The notes: generated from the sequence alone by a model not told the origin. Counted from the first letter of the stretch, positions 7,864 to 16,807 are shown. The stretch is DNA of 64,000 bases from an uncultured Muribaculaceae bacterium (GCA_910584545.1 CAJUBC010000005.1:6857-70856), one strand, 5' to 3'. Made by a program: numbers and translations.

Positions 7864-8412
7864 ATGAAGAAACTCCAGATATTCGCCCTCTCACTCCTGG
7901 CTTTCGGAGGAGCGGGCATGATCACAGGCTGCTCGGGAAAGAGCGGCAATGAGAAGACAGACAGCGACACAGTCGCAACGGAACTCAACGAAGAGGTCAC
8001 CGAGACTCCCGCAGACTCGATGGCGATGGTATTCGACGATGCCTCACGCAAATCGGACACAGCCACCGACAGCACCTACGCCGTGACTGAATCGGGACTG
8101 AAATACATGATGCTCAAGGAAGGTACGGGCAAACGCCCCGGACCGGAGGATGAGGTCACCGTACACTACATCGGCAAGCTCACCGACGGCACCGTGTTCG
8201 ATTCCTCGGTAGACCGCGGCGAGCCCGCCACATTCCCGCTCAACCGCGTGATTCCCGGCTGGACCGAAGGGCTTCAGCTGATGAAGGAGGGAGGCAAGAC
8301 AGTCTTCTATATCCCCAGCAATCTCGCTTACGGAGAGCAGGGCGCGCCCGGCGCGATTCCGCCTAACGCCGACCTCATCTTCGAAGTGGAGTTAATCAAA
8401 GTCGGAAAGTGA
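7864..8412 (+). CDS. FKBP-type peptidyl-prolyl cis-trans isomerase, lipoprotein
   Basis: A 182-aa lipoprotein with Cys23 in MITGC. An acidic Thr/Ser-rich linker (~residues 30-75) leads to a C-terminal FKBP domain (~95-182) with VTVHYIG, DGTVFDSSVDRG, VIPGWTEG, FYIPSNLAYG and LIFEVELIKV. The domain is nearly the same as that of the preceding gene, including the stretch GEPATFPLNRVIPGWTEG, so the two are recent paralogues or have undergone gene conversion. Likely a periplasmic folding factor tethered to a membrane. Its stop overlaps the possible GTG start of the next small gene. Confidence 0.9.
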   Translation: MKKLQIFALSLLAFGGAGMITGCSGKSGNEKTDSDTVATELNEEVTETPADSMAMVFDDASRKSDTATDSTYAVTESGLKYMMLKEGTGKRPGPEDEVTVHYIGKLTDGTVFDSSVDRGEPATFPLNRVIPGWTEGLQLMKEGGKTVFYIPSNLAYGEQGAPGAIPPNADLIFEVELIKVGK

Positions 8413-8423
8413 CATCAGGGAAA

Positions 8424-8648
8424 ATGATACAAAGATTATCTAAAGCAGTCGTCGCGGCTTCGGTCGCGGCGATTGCCGTGTCTTCGTGCCTGCTCGCCGG
8501 GTGTCAGGGCCGCAAGATGGACAACATGGTGCCGACAGGCGACACCGTAGAAGTAAACCCGAGAGTATCAGCAGATACGATTCAGCCGGAGGCTACCGCC
8601 AGCGACGATTCAATCCCGGCTGACATCCATAAATTCAATCCTGAATAA
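8424..8648 (+). CDS. Small lipoprotein of unknown function in the FKBP cluster
   Basis: A 74-aa protein from ATG 8424 with a hydrophobic signal and lipobox LLAGC (Cys27). The mature part is only ~47 residues, rich in Asp, Thr and Pro, and has no recognised domain. A GTG at 8409 overlapping the previous stop by 4 bp would add five residues. I prefer the ATG because it gives a typical basic n-region. It sits between an intact and a degenerate FKBP lipoprotein, so it may share their export or folding role; function unknown. Confidence 0.6.
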   Translation: MIQRLSKAVVAASVAAIAVSSCLLAGCQGRKMDNMVPTGDTVEVNPRVSADTIQPEATASDDSIPADIHKFNPE

Positions 8649-8680
8649 GTGCCCCCGCGCTTCCCCACAACTCCACACAA

Positions 8681-9589
8681 ATGCTTAGAAAACCAATTTA
8701 CCTCTTTCTCGCGGGACTTGCGCTTCTCGGCGCAGGATGCGACCGAGGCATCAAGAGCCACGAGACCGATCTCGCCGAGGCTACCCCGGGCGACTCCCTC
8801 ATGTACTATTTCGGGCAGCTCCGCGCCCATCGGTTCTGGGACCTCGCCGTGGGTGACACTACGTTACGGAGCCTTGAGAACCGGAAGAAATACCTCGAGG
8901 GAGTGAAGGCCGGAATGGAAGCCGTCAACGGCGAGGAGACCGCCTACAACATCGGAGTCAGGATGGGAGTCCGCATGGCCGACATCGCATCGAAGTTCGA
9001 GGAGGAATACGGTCTGGAACTTGACAGGGAGATTCTATATAACTCCCTCGCCGAGGCCGTCGCCAAGGGATCAGACATCGATGCCCAGAAGAACCAAAGC
9101 AACTTCTACTCCGTGCTCCACAACATAAAGAACAACCGGGAGAAGGTGCTGATGCAGTCGGCGGCCGAGGAGCTCGCCCGTCAGGCAAAGGCCCGGAAGA
9201 TGAATAAAATCACGGATGTCCTCTACGGAGTCCGGACTGCGGCCTCCTCGGGACAGAAGATACATGTAGGCGACAGCATCGCCGTCGAGATGCGGTTCAA
9301 AGGTCCGGACCAGGAGGACCTCGGCATGCCGAGTCCCCAGGCCGTCACAGTAGGCGATGACAGCACCGCACCCGTGATCACACTCGCCCTCTCCACCCTG
9401 AGGGAATCGGAATCGGCAGTCTTCGCCACTTCCGCCGCAGCGTTGCTCGGCGACCAGGCTGCGCTCATCTATCTTAAGCCCAACGACATCGTTTACCTGC
9501 ACGTGACCGTCGGGAAAATACTCAAGACCGCTTCCGGCAACGCAACAAGAATAGAAGAGATTCCGGACGGCGACTTCGACGGCCTCTGA
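8681..9589 (+). CDS. FKBP_N-domain lipoprotein with a degenerate FKBP-like C-terminus
   Basis: A 302-aa lipoprotein (Cys20 in LLGAGC). Residues ~40-170 resemble the helical N-terminal domain of FkpA/Mip proteins (MYYFGQLRAHRFW, YNIGVRMGVRMADI, SNFYSVLHNIKNNRE). The region after ~190 (GVRTAASSGQKIHVGDSIAVEMRFKG) has FKBP-like secondary-structure spacing, but VFDSS, VIPGW and the FIPS-LAYG segment of the neighbouring PPIases are gone. It probably lacks isomerase activity and may act as a chaperone or partner of the other two. 32 bp after the small lipoprotein. Confidence 0.7.
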   Translation: MLRKPIYLFLAGLALLGAGCDRGIKSHETDLAEATPGDSLMYYFGQLRAHRFWDLAVGDTTLRSLENRKKYLEGVKAGMEAVNGEETAYNIGVRMGVRMADIASKFEEEYGLELDREILYNSLAEAVAKGSDIDAQKNQSNFYSVLHNIKNNREKVLMQSAAEELARQAKARKMNKITDVLYGVRTAASSGQKIHVGDSIAVEMRFKGPDQEDLGMPSPQAVTVGDDSTAPVITLALSTLRESESAVFATSAAALLGDQAALIYLKPNDIVYLHVTVGKILKTASGNATRIEEIPDGDFDGL

Positions 9590-9639
9590 CATCCGCAGCA
9601 GACCGGCACGCAGGTGAGGACAAACAAAGGAGACAGACC

Positions 9640-10434
9640 ATGAATGTAAAGGCAAAAAAGAGTCTCGGGCAGCATTTCCTCAAGGACGAGGAGATAGCGC
9701 GCCGCATAGCGGAGACAATCTCCGGTCAGGAGCTACCGGCAGGACATCCGGACTGGACCACCATGCCGATTCTCGAAGTCGGACCGGGAATGGGAGTGCT
9801 CACGAAATATCTCCTCGCTACGGGGCGCCCTCTCAGGGCCGTGGAACTCGACACGGAAAGCGTGGAATTCCTCGCACGGGTATACCCTGAGCTGCAGGTG
9901 ACCGAGGCTGACTTCCTGAAGCTCGACCTCGGCACGATGTTTACGGGAGAATTCGCGCTGATCGGCAACTATCCCTACAACATATCGTCGCAGATATTCT
10001 TCAAGGTTCTTGAAAACAAGGAACGGATACCCGTGGTGGCGGGAATGCTGCAGAAAGAGGTGGCCGAGCGGATATGCTCCGGGCCCGGGAGCAAGGTCTA
10101 CGGCATACTCTCTGTGCTGCTTCAGGTCTGGTACGACTGTGAATATCTGTTCGACGTGGAGCCCTTCGTGTTCGCTCCGCCCCCTAAGGTACGCAGCGGT
10201 GTGCTCAGGCTCACCCGCAACTCACGCACCTCGCCGGGATGCGACCCGGAGCTTTTCAAACGCGTGGTGAAGACAGCCTTCGGCCAACGTCGCAAGACGC
10301 TCCGCAACTCGCTCGCTCCGCTCATCCCGGCCGGCTCGCCCGCCCTCCGGTCGGAGCTGATGCCGCTCAGGCCGGAACGGCTGTCGGTTGACCAGTTCAT
10401 AGAACTCACCAACCTGATAGCGACAAAATCATGA
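9640..10434 (+). CDS. rsmA: 16S rRNA (adenine(1518)-N(6)/adenine(1519)-N(6))-dimethyltransferase
   Basis: A 264-aa SAM-dependent methyltransferase (KsgA) that dimethylates two adenines in the 3' helix of 16S rRNA during late 30S assembly. It shows the N-terminal KSLGQHFL signature, the SAM motif LEVGPGMGVLT and the catalytic motif NYPY at residues 110-113 (GNYPYNISSQIFF). The C-terminal substrate-binding domain ends with AFGQRRKTLRNSL and RPERLSVDQFIEL. Length is typical. 50 bp downstream of the FKBP cluster; its own promoter is not evident. Confidence 0.95.
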   Translation: MNVKAKKSLGQHFLKDEEIARRIAETISGQELPAGHPDWTTMPILEVGPGMGVLTKYLLATGRPLRAVELDTESVEFLARVYPELQVTEADFLKLDLGTMFTGEFALIGNYPYNISSQIFFKVLENKERIPVVAGMLQKEVAERICSGPGSKVYGILSVLLQVWYDCEYLFDVEPFVFAPPPKVRSGVLRLTRNSRTSPGCDPELFKRVVKTAFGQRRKTLRNSLAPLIPAGSPALRSELMPLRPERLSVDQFIELTNLIATKS

Positions 10435-10442
10435 TTTTTTAT

Positions 10443-10450
10443 TAACTTTG
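10443..10450 (+). promoter_or_regulatory. TAACTTTG -7 element upstream of gmd
   Basis: TAACTTTG matches TAnnTTTG and lies 40 bp before the gmd ATG, in an AT-rich stretch following rsmA. No good TTTG box at the ideal distance. Confidence 0.45.
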
Positions 10451-10490
10451 CAATCAAAGACAGTAACGCTCTAACGAGCTCATAGAGATA

Positions 10491-11582
10491 ATGAAGAAAA
10501 AAGCCCTTATCACCGGAGTCACCGGCCAGGACGGAAGCTACCTTTCGGAATTCCTGCTTGCAAAAGGTTACGAAGTACACGGAGTGATACGCCGCAGTTC
10601 GGTGGACTTCCGCGAGCGCATCGCCCACCTCGAAGGCCATGCCGATTTCCATCTCCATTACGCCGACCTCTCCGACTCGATGTCGGTGATGCAGGTGATG
10701 GGGAAAGTGCGCCCCGACGAAGTATATAATCTCGCCGCCCAGAGCCATGTACAGGTATCGTTCGACTCGCCGGAATATACCGCCGATATAGATGCCGTCG
10801 GAGTGCTGAGGCTGCTCGAGGCCATACGCCTCAGCGGCCTGACCGGGAGCTGCCGCTTCTATCAGGCCTCGACATCCGAACTCTACGGCAAAGTGGAGGA
10901 GGTGCCGCAGAACGAAGAAACGCCGTTCCATCCATATTCGCCGTACGCGGTGGCCAAGCTATACGGCTTCTGGATAGTAAAGGAATACCGCGAGGCATAC
11001 GGCATGTATGCCTGCTCGGGCATCCTCTTCAACCATGAGAGCGAGCGCAGGGGCGAGACATTCGTCACGCGCAAGATCACCCTCGCCGCAGCCCGCATCG
11101 CCCAGGGGAAGCAGGAGAAGCTCTATCTCGGCAATCTCTCGTCGCTTCGCGACTGGGGCTACGCCCCCGACTATGTGGAATGCATGTGGCTCATCCTCCA
11201 GCAGAAACAGCCCTCCGACTACGTGATAGCCACCGGCGAGCAGCATTCGGTAAGAGAGTTCGCCACAATCGCCTTCCGGCATGTGGGCATCGACCTGCGC
11301 TGGGAAGGCGACGGAGCCGAAGAGAAAGGCATCGACAAGGCGACAGGCAAGGTCGTCGTCGAGGTGTCGCCCGACTTTTACCGTCCCACCGACGTGATCA
11401 ACCTCCTCGGCGATCCCGCCAAGGCGCGCCGCGAACTCGGATGGAATCCGTCGAAGACTCCGTTCGAGCAGCTCGTCAGGAAGATGGTGGACGCCGACAT
11501 GGCCAAGGTGGCCATGGAGCGCGCCGGAGAGTCAGTGAAGACCAACCTCGCCGAGTATCTCGAGAAAGGAATAGTAAAATAA
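10491..11582 (+). CDS. gmd: GDP-mannose 4,6-dehydratase
   Basis: A 363-aa extended SDR enzyme converting GDP-mannose to GDP-4-keto-6-deoxymannose, precursor of GDP-fucose and related sugars for surface glycans. The N-terminal NADP motif is GVTGQDGSYLSEFLL; the active site is Tyr152-x3-Lys156 (YSPYAVAK), preceded by ASTSELYGK and followed by NHESERRG, all diagnostic of Gmd. The epimerase/reductase Fcl is not adjacent. Directly followed by rfbB (18-bp gap), so two nucleotide-sugar dehydratases share an operon; GDP-mannose could come from the manC gene at 25 kb. Confidence 0.95.
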   Translation: MKKKALITGVTGQDGSYLSEFLLAKGYEVHGVIRRSSVDFRERIAHLEGHADFHLHYADLSDSMSVMQVMGKVRPDEVYNLAAQSHVQVSFDSPEYTADIDAVGVLRLLEAIRLSGLTGSCRFYQASTSELYGKVEEVPQNEETPFHPYSPYAVAKLYGFWIVKEYREAYGMYACSGILFNHESERRGETFVTRKITLAAARIAQGKQEKLYLGNLSSLRDWGYAPDYVECMWLILQQKQPSDYVIATGEQHSVREFATIAFRHVGIDLRWEGDGAEEKGIDKATGKVVVEVSPDFYRPTDVINLLGDPAKARRELGWNPSKTPFEQLVRKMVDADMAKVAMERAGESVKTNLAEYLEKGIVK

Positions 11583-11600
11583 CTGAAATATAATTGTGTC

Positions 11601-12731
11601 ATGAATGTTATGATCACCGGCGGCGCCGGCTTCATCGGATCCCATGTGGTCCGCCTCTTCGTCAATAAATATCCGGACAGCCATATCGTCAATGTCGACA
11701 AGCTCACCTACGCGGGAAACCTCGCCAATCTCGCCGACATCGAGGACCGTCCGAACTATACTTTTGTCAAGGCAGATATCTGCGACTACGATGAGATGCT
11801 CCGAATCATGAAGGAGCATGACATAGACGGAGTGATCCATCTCGCGGCCGAGAGTCACGTGGACCGTTCCATCCTCGACCCGTTCACCTTCGCCCGAACC
11901 AACGTGATGGGAACCCTGGCGCTCCTGCAGGCAGCGAAGGTCTACTGGGAATCGAAGCCGGAGGGCTACAAGGGGAAACTGTTCTACCATATCTCGACCG
12001 ACGAGGTATACGGCGCGCTCGAGCTGACAGATCCCGAAGGAGTGGAGTCGCCGTTCACCACAACGGCATCTTCGAGCGAGCATCACCTTGCCTTCGGCAC
12101 CGAGTTCTTCCTCGAAAGCACCAAGTACAACCCACATTCCCCCTACTCGGCATCGAAAGCGTCGAGCGACCATTTCGTGCGCGCATACCACGACACTTAC
12201 GGAATGCCGACCCTGGTGACGAACTGCTCGAACAACTACGGTCCCTATCAGTTCCCGGAGAAGCTGATTCCCCTCTTCATCAACAATATCCGCCACGGCA
12301 AGCCACTTCCCGTCTACGGCAAGGGAGAGAACGTGCGCGACTGGCTCTTCGTGGAGGACCATGCCCGCGCAATAGACCTGATCTTCCATAAAGGAAAGCC
12401 CGGCGACACCTACAACATCGGCGGGTTCAACGAATGGAAGAACATCGACCTCATCAAGGTGGTGATCAAGACCGTGGACCGTCTGCTGGGAAATCCCGAA
12501 GGCACAAGCGAGCACCTCATAACCTACGTCACCGACCGCAAGGGACACGACATGCGTTACGCCATCGACTCCCGCAAGCTACAGGAGGAACTCGGATGGG
12601 AACCGAGCCTGCAGTTCGAGGAGGGTATCGAGAAGACCGTGAGATGGTATCTCGACAACCAGGAATGGATGGACCGCATCACATCGGGCGACTACAGGGA
12701 TTACTACGAGAAAATGTACGCCAACCGCTGA
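11601..12731 (+). CDS. rfbB: dTDP-glucose 4,6-dehydratase
   Basis: A 376-aa extended SDR that makes dTDP-4-keto-6-deoxyglucose on the rhamnose/amino-sugar pathway. It has the NAD motif GGAGFIGSHVV at residues 7-17, the STDEVYG motif, active-site Tyr182-x3-Lys186 (YSASK), and the RfbB-specific NCSNNYGPYQFPEKLIPL segment. Slightly longer than the typical ~355 aa because of an insert near LTDPEGVESPFT. The remaining rml genes are not in the window. A strong hairpin terminator follows. Confidence 0.95.
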   Translation: MNVMITGGAGFIGSHVVRLFVNKYPDSHIVNVDKLTYAGNLANLADIEDRPNYTFVKADICDYDEMLRIMKEHDIDGVIHLAAESHVDRSILDPFTFARTNVMGTLALLQAAKVYWESKPEGYKGKLFYHISTDEVYGALELTDPEGVESPFTTTASSSEHHLAFGTEFFLESTKYNPHSPYSASKASSDHFVRAYHDTYGMPTLVTNCSNNYGPYQFPEKLIPLFINNIRHGKPLPVYGKGENVRDWLFVEDHARAIDLIFHKGKPGDTYNIGGFNEWKNIDLIKVVIKTVDRLLGNPEGTSEHLITYVTDRKGHDMRYAIDSRKLQEELGWEPSLQFEEGIEKTVRWYLDNQEWMDRITSGDYRDYYEKMYANR

Positions 12732-12791
12732 TATCAAAAGACACCGGATCCCGGCTCTGTCGGTATCAGATGCCTTTACGCATAAAAAGAA

Positions 12792-12820
12792 AAGGTCGAC
12801 ATCCCGTCGACCTTGTTTCT
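12792..12820 (+). terminator. Rho-independent terminator after gmd-rfbB
   Basis: A perfect 9-bp stem, AAGGTCGAC (12792-12800) with GTCGACCTT (12806-12814), 5-nt loop, then GTTTCT. It stands 60 bp after the rfbB stop. Confidence 0.75.
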
Positions 12821-12830
12821 TCATTAAAAC

Positions 12831-13022
12831 AACAATAACAACTTTTTCAGAACGCTTATAGCAGTATAACCTTTATATCACAAGATATATTTTCTAATCC
12901 TTACGACTATATAACAACGGCCTGAAAAAGATTGTTCGCAGGATGGTGATTTTTTTTGAAATATTTTTGAAATTTTCAACATATCCCTGAATATCAGGAT
13001 GTAACATTCTGAATTATTTTTT
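12831..13022. other. AT-rich intergenic region upstream of the WYL regulator
   Basis: About 190 bp without a gene, much more AT-rich than its surroundings. I see no consensus TAnnTTTG box. A short inverted repeat, CCTGA-ATA-TCAGG (12986-12998), lies 25 bp before the WYL ATG and could be an operator for autoregulation; this is a guess. Confidence 0.4.
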
Positions 13023-13934
13023 ATGAAGGATACGCTGAACAAATATGTCTGGATCATAGATACGCTCAACCGCTACGGACATCTGTCGCGGGCGGAGATC
13101 AATGAACTCTGGCTGAAGAGCTCCTGCTCCGACGGGCGCCCCATCCCGGAGCGGACCTTCTTCCACTATCGCCGGGAGATCGAGGAGACGTTCCATGTGG
13201 ATATCCTGTGCGACAATTACGGGCATTACTACATCGACGAGTCCACCCGCAACATGAGCCTGCAGATGACCAACTGGCTTCTGGAGTCGTTCGCCGTGAA
13301 CAACGCCATTCAGGATCCTTCGATACAGTCGGGACGCGTTGTCGTGGAGGATGTACCCTCGGCGCGCGAATTCCTCCCCACGGTACTACGGGCCATCGGC
13401 GAAAGCAGCAAGGTGACGTTCACCTACGCCGGCTTCTCCCGCTCCCGTCCGGAGGAGGGAATCGTTTTCCGGCCCTGGTTCGTGAAGCGGTATAAGCAAA
13501 GGTGGTACATGGTCGGCATGAAGGAGCGTGGCAACGATGTGCGTACCTACGCTCTGGACCGCGTGAAGGAGATGCAGGTACTCGCCGAGCGTTTCGAAAT
13601 GCCAGACACGAGACCCGATGACATATTCGAGAACCTTATCGGCATCACTTCCTCCAAGGCAGAGGTAAGGGATGTCAGGATACAGACCACTCCAACCCAG
13701 GCTAAATATTTCAGGGCCCTTCCTTTCCACCGCACCCAACAGGAAACCATCGGGGACAATTATTCCATATTCTCATACCGTCTCAAGCTCAACTATGAGC
13801 TGGTCCACGAACTGCTCGGCTACGGCGACTCCATCAAGGTGCTCGAGCCTAAGGAGCTGTGCCTTATGGTGGCCGAACAGGTCCGCTCCATGCTTAAGTT
13901 CTACGAAGAGCCCGATTCAGTACCGGAAGAATGA
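13023..13934 (+). CDS. WYL-domain transcriptional regulator
   Basis: A 303-aa protein. The N-terminal ~80 residues resemble a winged helix (YVWIIDTLNRYGHLSRAEINELW, then RTFFHYRREIEETFHVDILCD). Residues ~115-210 form a WYL domain: VTFTYAGFSRSRPEEGIVFRPWFVKRYKQRWYMVGM, cited here in pieces KVTFTYAGF, FRPWFVKRYKQRWYMVG and RTYALDRVKEM. A C-terminal WCX-like region follows. WYL domains sense ligands, often nucleic acids or nucleotides, and control stress, DNA-damage or defence genes. No defence cassette is adjacent; obgE follows at 70 bp. Targets unknown. Confidence 0.85.
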   Translation: MKDTLNKYVWIIDTLNRYGHLSRAEINELWLKSSCSDGRPIPERTFFHYRREIEETFHVDILCDNYGHYYIDESTRNMSLQMTNWLLESFAVNNAIQDPSIQSGRVVVEDVPSAREFLPTVLRAIGESSKVTFTYAGFSRSRPEEGIVFRPWFVKRYKQRWYMVGMKERGNDVRTYALDRVKEMQVLAERFEMPDTRPDDIFENLIGITSSKAEVRDVRIQTTPTQAKYFRALPFHRTQQETIGDNYSIFSYRLKLNYELVHELLGYGDSIKVLEPKELCLMVAEQVRSMLKFYEEPDSVPEE

Positions 13935-14004
13935 CCCCGTCGCCGCGCTCATTTTCCACAACAATAGAAACCGCAAGCACGTTTTTATAGATAAAGAAGA
14001 CATT

Positions 14005-15180
14005 ATGGCCGACTCTAATTTCATAGACTACGTAAAGATACTTTGCCGCAGCGGCAAAGGTGGCGCAGGCAGCCGTCATTACCATCGCGCCAAGTATATA
14101 CCCAAAGGAGGTCCCGACGGCGGAGACGGTGGCCGCGGAGGCCACATCATCCTCAAGGGTAACCGCCATCTGTGGACGCTGCTGCCTCTCCGCTACAGGC
14201 GTCACATTTTCGCCACGAACGGCGAGAGCGGAGGCGCCGGACGCTCGCACGGCAAGGATGGAGAGGACCAGATAGTGGAAGTGCCAGTCGGAACCGCCGT
14301 CTTCGATGCCGACACCGGCGAATTCCTCTGCGAGGTGACTGAGGACGGCCAGACCGTCAACCTGCTCCGTGGAGGCAAGGGGGGACTCGGCAACTGGCAT
14401 TTCGCCACAGCCACCAACCGTGCGCCGCGCTATGCGCAGCCCGGGCAGCCGGCCATAGAGAAAGCTGTGGTGCTCGAGCTGAAGCTCCTCGGCGACGTGG
14501 GCCTCGTCGGTTTCCCGAACGCCGGAAAATCCACACTGCTGTCGGCTGTGTCCGCAGCCAAGCCAAAGGTGGCGGACTATCCCTTCACCACGATGGAACC
14601 GAGCCTCGGAATCGTGGACTACCGTGGAGACAGCTCATTCGTAATGGCCGACATCCCCGGCATCATCGAGGGCGCGTCGGAGGGGAAAGGCCTCGGACTC
14701 CGCTTTCTCCGCCACATAGAGCGGAACGCCGTGCTCCTCTTCATGGTCCCCGCGGATTCCGACGACATCAGGAAGGACTATGAGGTGTTGCTCCATGAAC
14801 TGCGCGAGTTCAATCCGGAGCTCGTCGACAAGAACCGCGTGCTGGCCGTGTCGAAATCCGACATGCTCGACGACGAGCTGCGCGACGAGATAGCGGCAAC
14901 ACTCCCCCACGATATCCCGGTGGTGTTCATCTCGGCGGTGACCGGCCAGGGAATCCCTGAACTCAAGGACATCCTTTGGCGTGAGATCAATTCGGAGGAG
15001 AACAAGTCCCGCTTCACCATCACGCATCGCCCGCTCGACGTGCGCCATCGGGAGGAGGAGGAAGATAATTTCATCTTCGGGCAGGAAGATGCCGACAATG
15101 ACGGGGAGGACTTCTCAGACTACTCCGATCAGGACTGGGAGGATGAATTCTGGGACCAGGAGAGCAGCGTGAACGATTGA
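14005..15180 (+). CDS. obgE: GTPase Obg, ribosome assembly factor
   Basis: A 391-aa essential GTPase that binds the 50S subunit and links growth to (p)ppGpp. The glycine-rich Obg fold occupies residues ~1-160 (SGKGGAGSRHYHRAKYIPKGG, GGDGGRGGH, LLRGGKGGLGNWHF). The G domain follows, with GFPNAGKST, TTMEPSLG, DIPGIIEGA and a SKSDMLDD version of NKxD. The acidic C-terminal tail is variable in the family. The frame is open ~110 codons upstream across the WYL gene's end, but ATG at 14005 (MADSNFIDYVKI) is the canonical Obg start. Confidence 0.95.
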   Translation: MADSNFIDYVKILCRSGKGGAGSRHYHRAKYIPKGGPDGGDGGRGGHIILKGNRHLWTLLPLRYRRHIFATNGESGGAGRSHGKDGEDQIVEVPVGTAVFDADTGEFLCEVTEDGQTVNLLRGGKGGLGNWHFATATNRAPRYAQPGQPAIEKAVVLELKLLGDVGLVGFPNAGKSTLLSAVSAAKPKVADYPFTTMEPSLGIVDYRGDSSFVMADIPGIIEGASEGKGLGLRFLRHIERNAVLLFMVPADSDDIRKDYEVLLHELREFNPELVDKNRVLAVSKSDMLDDELRDEIAATLPHDIPVVFISAVTGQGIPELKDILWREINSEENKSRFTITHRPLDVRHREEEEDNFIFGQEDADNDGEDFSDYSDQDWEDEFWDQESSVND

Positions 15181-15181
15181 T

Positions 15182-16009
15182 ATGGAACAACCGATACAGA
15201 TCGACCTGCACAAGATATTGCGCGACCGCATCAAGGGATGGAAAGGGAAAATGATTCCCGGATTCATGATTACCGCCCTTGAGCATCTCGTGTGTCAGGA
15301 TGAACTTAACCGTATCCTCCGTGAATGCTATCCCGCCGAGGGTTCGGAGTTCGCCCGCGCGGTATACCGCTCTCTGGGGCTTACGGTGGATGTGTCCGGA
15401 CTTGAGAACATCCCGAAAGGGGAAAGGCTTCTGTTCGCCTCCAACCATCCTCTCGGCGGTCTCGACGGCATCGGTCTCATCAAGGTGCTCGGCGATCTGT
15501 ACACAGACAAAGAGATGCGTTTCATGGTCAACGACATGCTAATGAACGTTGCCCCGCTGCGCAATGTCTTCCTCCCCGTCAACAAATATGGCTCTCAGGC
15601 ACGAACCTCGGCCATGGTAATCAATGAGGCTTTCGCAGGAGATATGCAGATGGTGGTGTTTCCGGCCGGACTGGTATCGAGGCTCCACGACAACGGCGAG
15701 ATATCCGACCTGCAGTGGCAGAAATCATTTGTGGCGAAGGCTATAGAATACCGGCGCGACATAGTGCCGACAAGATTCATCGGACTGAACAGACCGCGCT
15801 TCTACAAGCTGGCGCGGATGCGCAAGAAACTCGGCATCGGAGTCAACCTCGAGCAGGTCACACTTCCGTCGGAACTGTGCGCGGCCCGCGACAAGCATTA
15901 CAAGGTGATTTTCGGCAAGCCCATATCATGGGAAAGCCTCGCCGCCTCAAAGAAACCACTGGCTCAGCTCGCCGAAGAAATACGCTCGGAAGTATATGGT
16001 CTTACATAA
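15182..16009 (+). CDS. PlsC/AGPAT-like acyltransferase (hemolysin-type)
   Basis: A 275-aa acyltransferase-superfamily protein starting one base after the obgE stop. The catalytic box reads NHPLGGLDG with His89 and Asp95, that is five residues between His and Asp instead of the usual four (HX4D). The later block VVFPAGLVSRL occupies the place of the PEGTRS substrate motif. Relatives in Bacteroidetes acylate lyso-phospholipids or amino-acid lipids such as ornithine and glycine lipids; the substrate here cannot be assigned. No signal peptide; likely peripheral to the inner membrane. Converges with thyA, two bases apart. Confidence 0.75.
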   Translation: MEQPIQIDLHKILRDRIKGWKGKMIPGFMITALEHLVCQDELNRILRECYPAEGSEFARAVYRSLGLTVDVSGLENIPKGERLLFASNHPLGGLDGIGLIKVLGDLYTDKEMRFMVNDMLMNVAPLRNVFLPVNKYGSQARTSAMVINEAFAGDMQMVVFPAGLVSRLHDNGEISDLQWQKSFVAKAIEYRRDIVPTRFIGLNRPRFYKLARMRKKLGIGVNLEQVTLPSELCAARDKHYKVIFGKPISWESLAASKKPLAQLAEEIRSEVYGLT

Positions 16010-16011
16010 TC

Positions 16012-16806
16012 TTACACCGCCACAACGCCCTTGATGGCGGGATGGGGGTCGTAGCCCACGAGATTGAAATCATCATATCCGAACCCGAATATATCCTTTA
16101 CATCCGGATTCAGGACCATGTGCGGCAGAGGGCGTGGCGCGCGGCTCAGTTGTTCATGCACCTGGTCGAGATGGTTCAGATAGATATGGGCATCACCGAG
16201 CGTATGGATGAAGTCGCCGGGCTGCAGTCCGCACACCTGAGCCATCATCTGCGTGAGCAGAGCATAGCTCGCGATATTGAACGGGACACCCAGAAAACAG
16301 TCACCGCTGCGCTGATAGAGCTGGCATGAAAGTTTTCCTTCCGACACATAGAACTGGAAGAACGCATGGCATGGAGGGAGATTCATCCTGTCAAGGTCAG
16401 CCACGTTCCACGAGCTGACTATGATACGCCGTGAATCCGGATTACTCCTGATATCATCGACGGCACGCGATATCTGGTCGATGGAGCCGCCGTCATAGTC
16501 GGGCCACGAGCGCCACTGATAGCCGTAGATATGTCCGAGACCGCCGTCGGGATCCGCCCATTCGTTCCATATCCTTACGCCGCGTTCCTGAAGCCAGCGG
16601 GCGTTGGTGTCGCCGCGCAGGAACCACAGCAGCTCGTAGATGATGCTTTTCAGATGCACCTTCTTCGTGGTGACGAGTGGAAATCCGTCGGCGAGATTGA
16701 ACCGCATCTGGTAGCCGAACGTGGAGATCGTGCCGGTGCCGGTGCGGTCATCCTTACGCACGCCGGTATCGAGGATATGCCTCAGGAGGTCGAGATACTG
16801 TTTCAT
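16012..16806 (-). CDS. thyA: Thymidylate synthase
   Basis: A 264-aa enzyme of exactly E. coli ThyA length that methylates dUMP to dTMP with methylenetetrahydrofolate. The catalytic Cys146 lies in LPPCHAFFQFYV. RTGTGTISTFG, RGDTNARWLQERG, QLYQRSGDCFLGVPFNIASY and GDAHIYLNHLDQV are typical. Last gene of a leftward pyrG-yidC-polyferredoxin-thyA series, one base after the polyferredoxin stop, so co-transcription with the CTP synthase gene is likely. Confidence 0.97.
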   Translation of the reverse strand: MKQYLDLLRHILDTGVRKDDRTGTGTISTFGYQMRFNLADGFPLVTTKKVHLKSIIYELLWFLRGDTNARWLQERGVRIWNEWADPDGGLGHIYGYQWRSWPDYDGGSIDQISRAVDDIRSNPDSRRIIVSSWNVADLDRMNLPPCHAFFQFYVSEGKLSCQLYQRSGDCFLGVPFNIASYALLTQMMAQVCGLQPGDFIHTLGDAHIYLNHLDQVHEQLSRAPRPLPHMVLNPDVKDIFGFGYDDFNLVGYDPHPAIKGVVAV

Positions 16807-16807
16807 T

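Noticed and set aside
13023..13934. WYL regulator as a marker of a phage-defence island
   Set aside because: Its neighbours (rfbB, obgE, acyltransferase) are housekeeping genes; no defence genes seen.
13672..14004. N-terminal extension of the Obg frame
   Set aside because: Runs over the end of the WYL gene; Obg proteins start at MADSNFIDYVKI-like sequence, so ATG 14005 is used.
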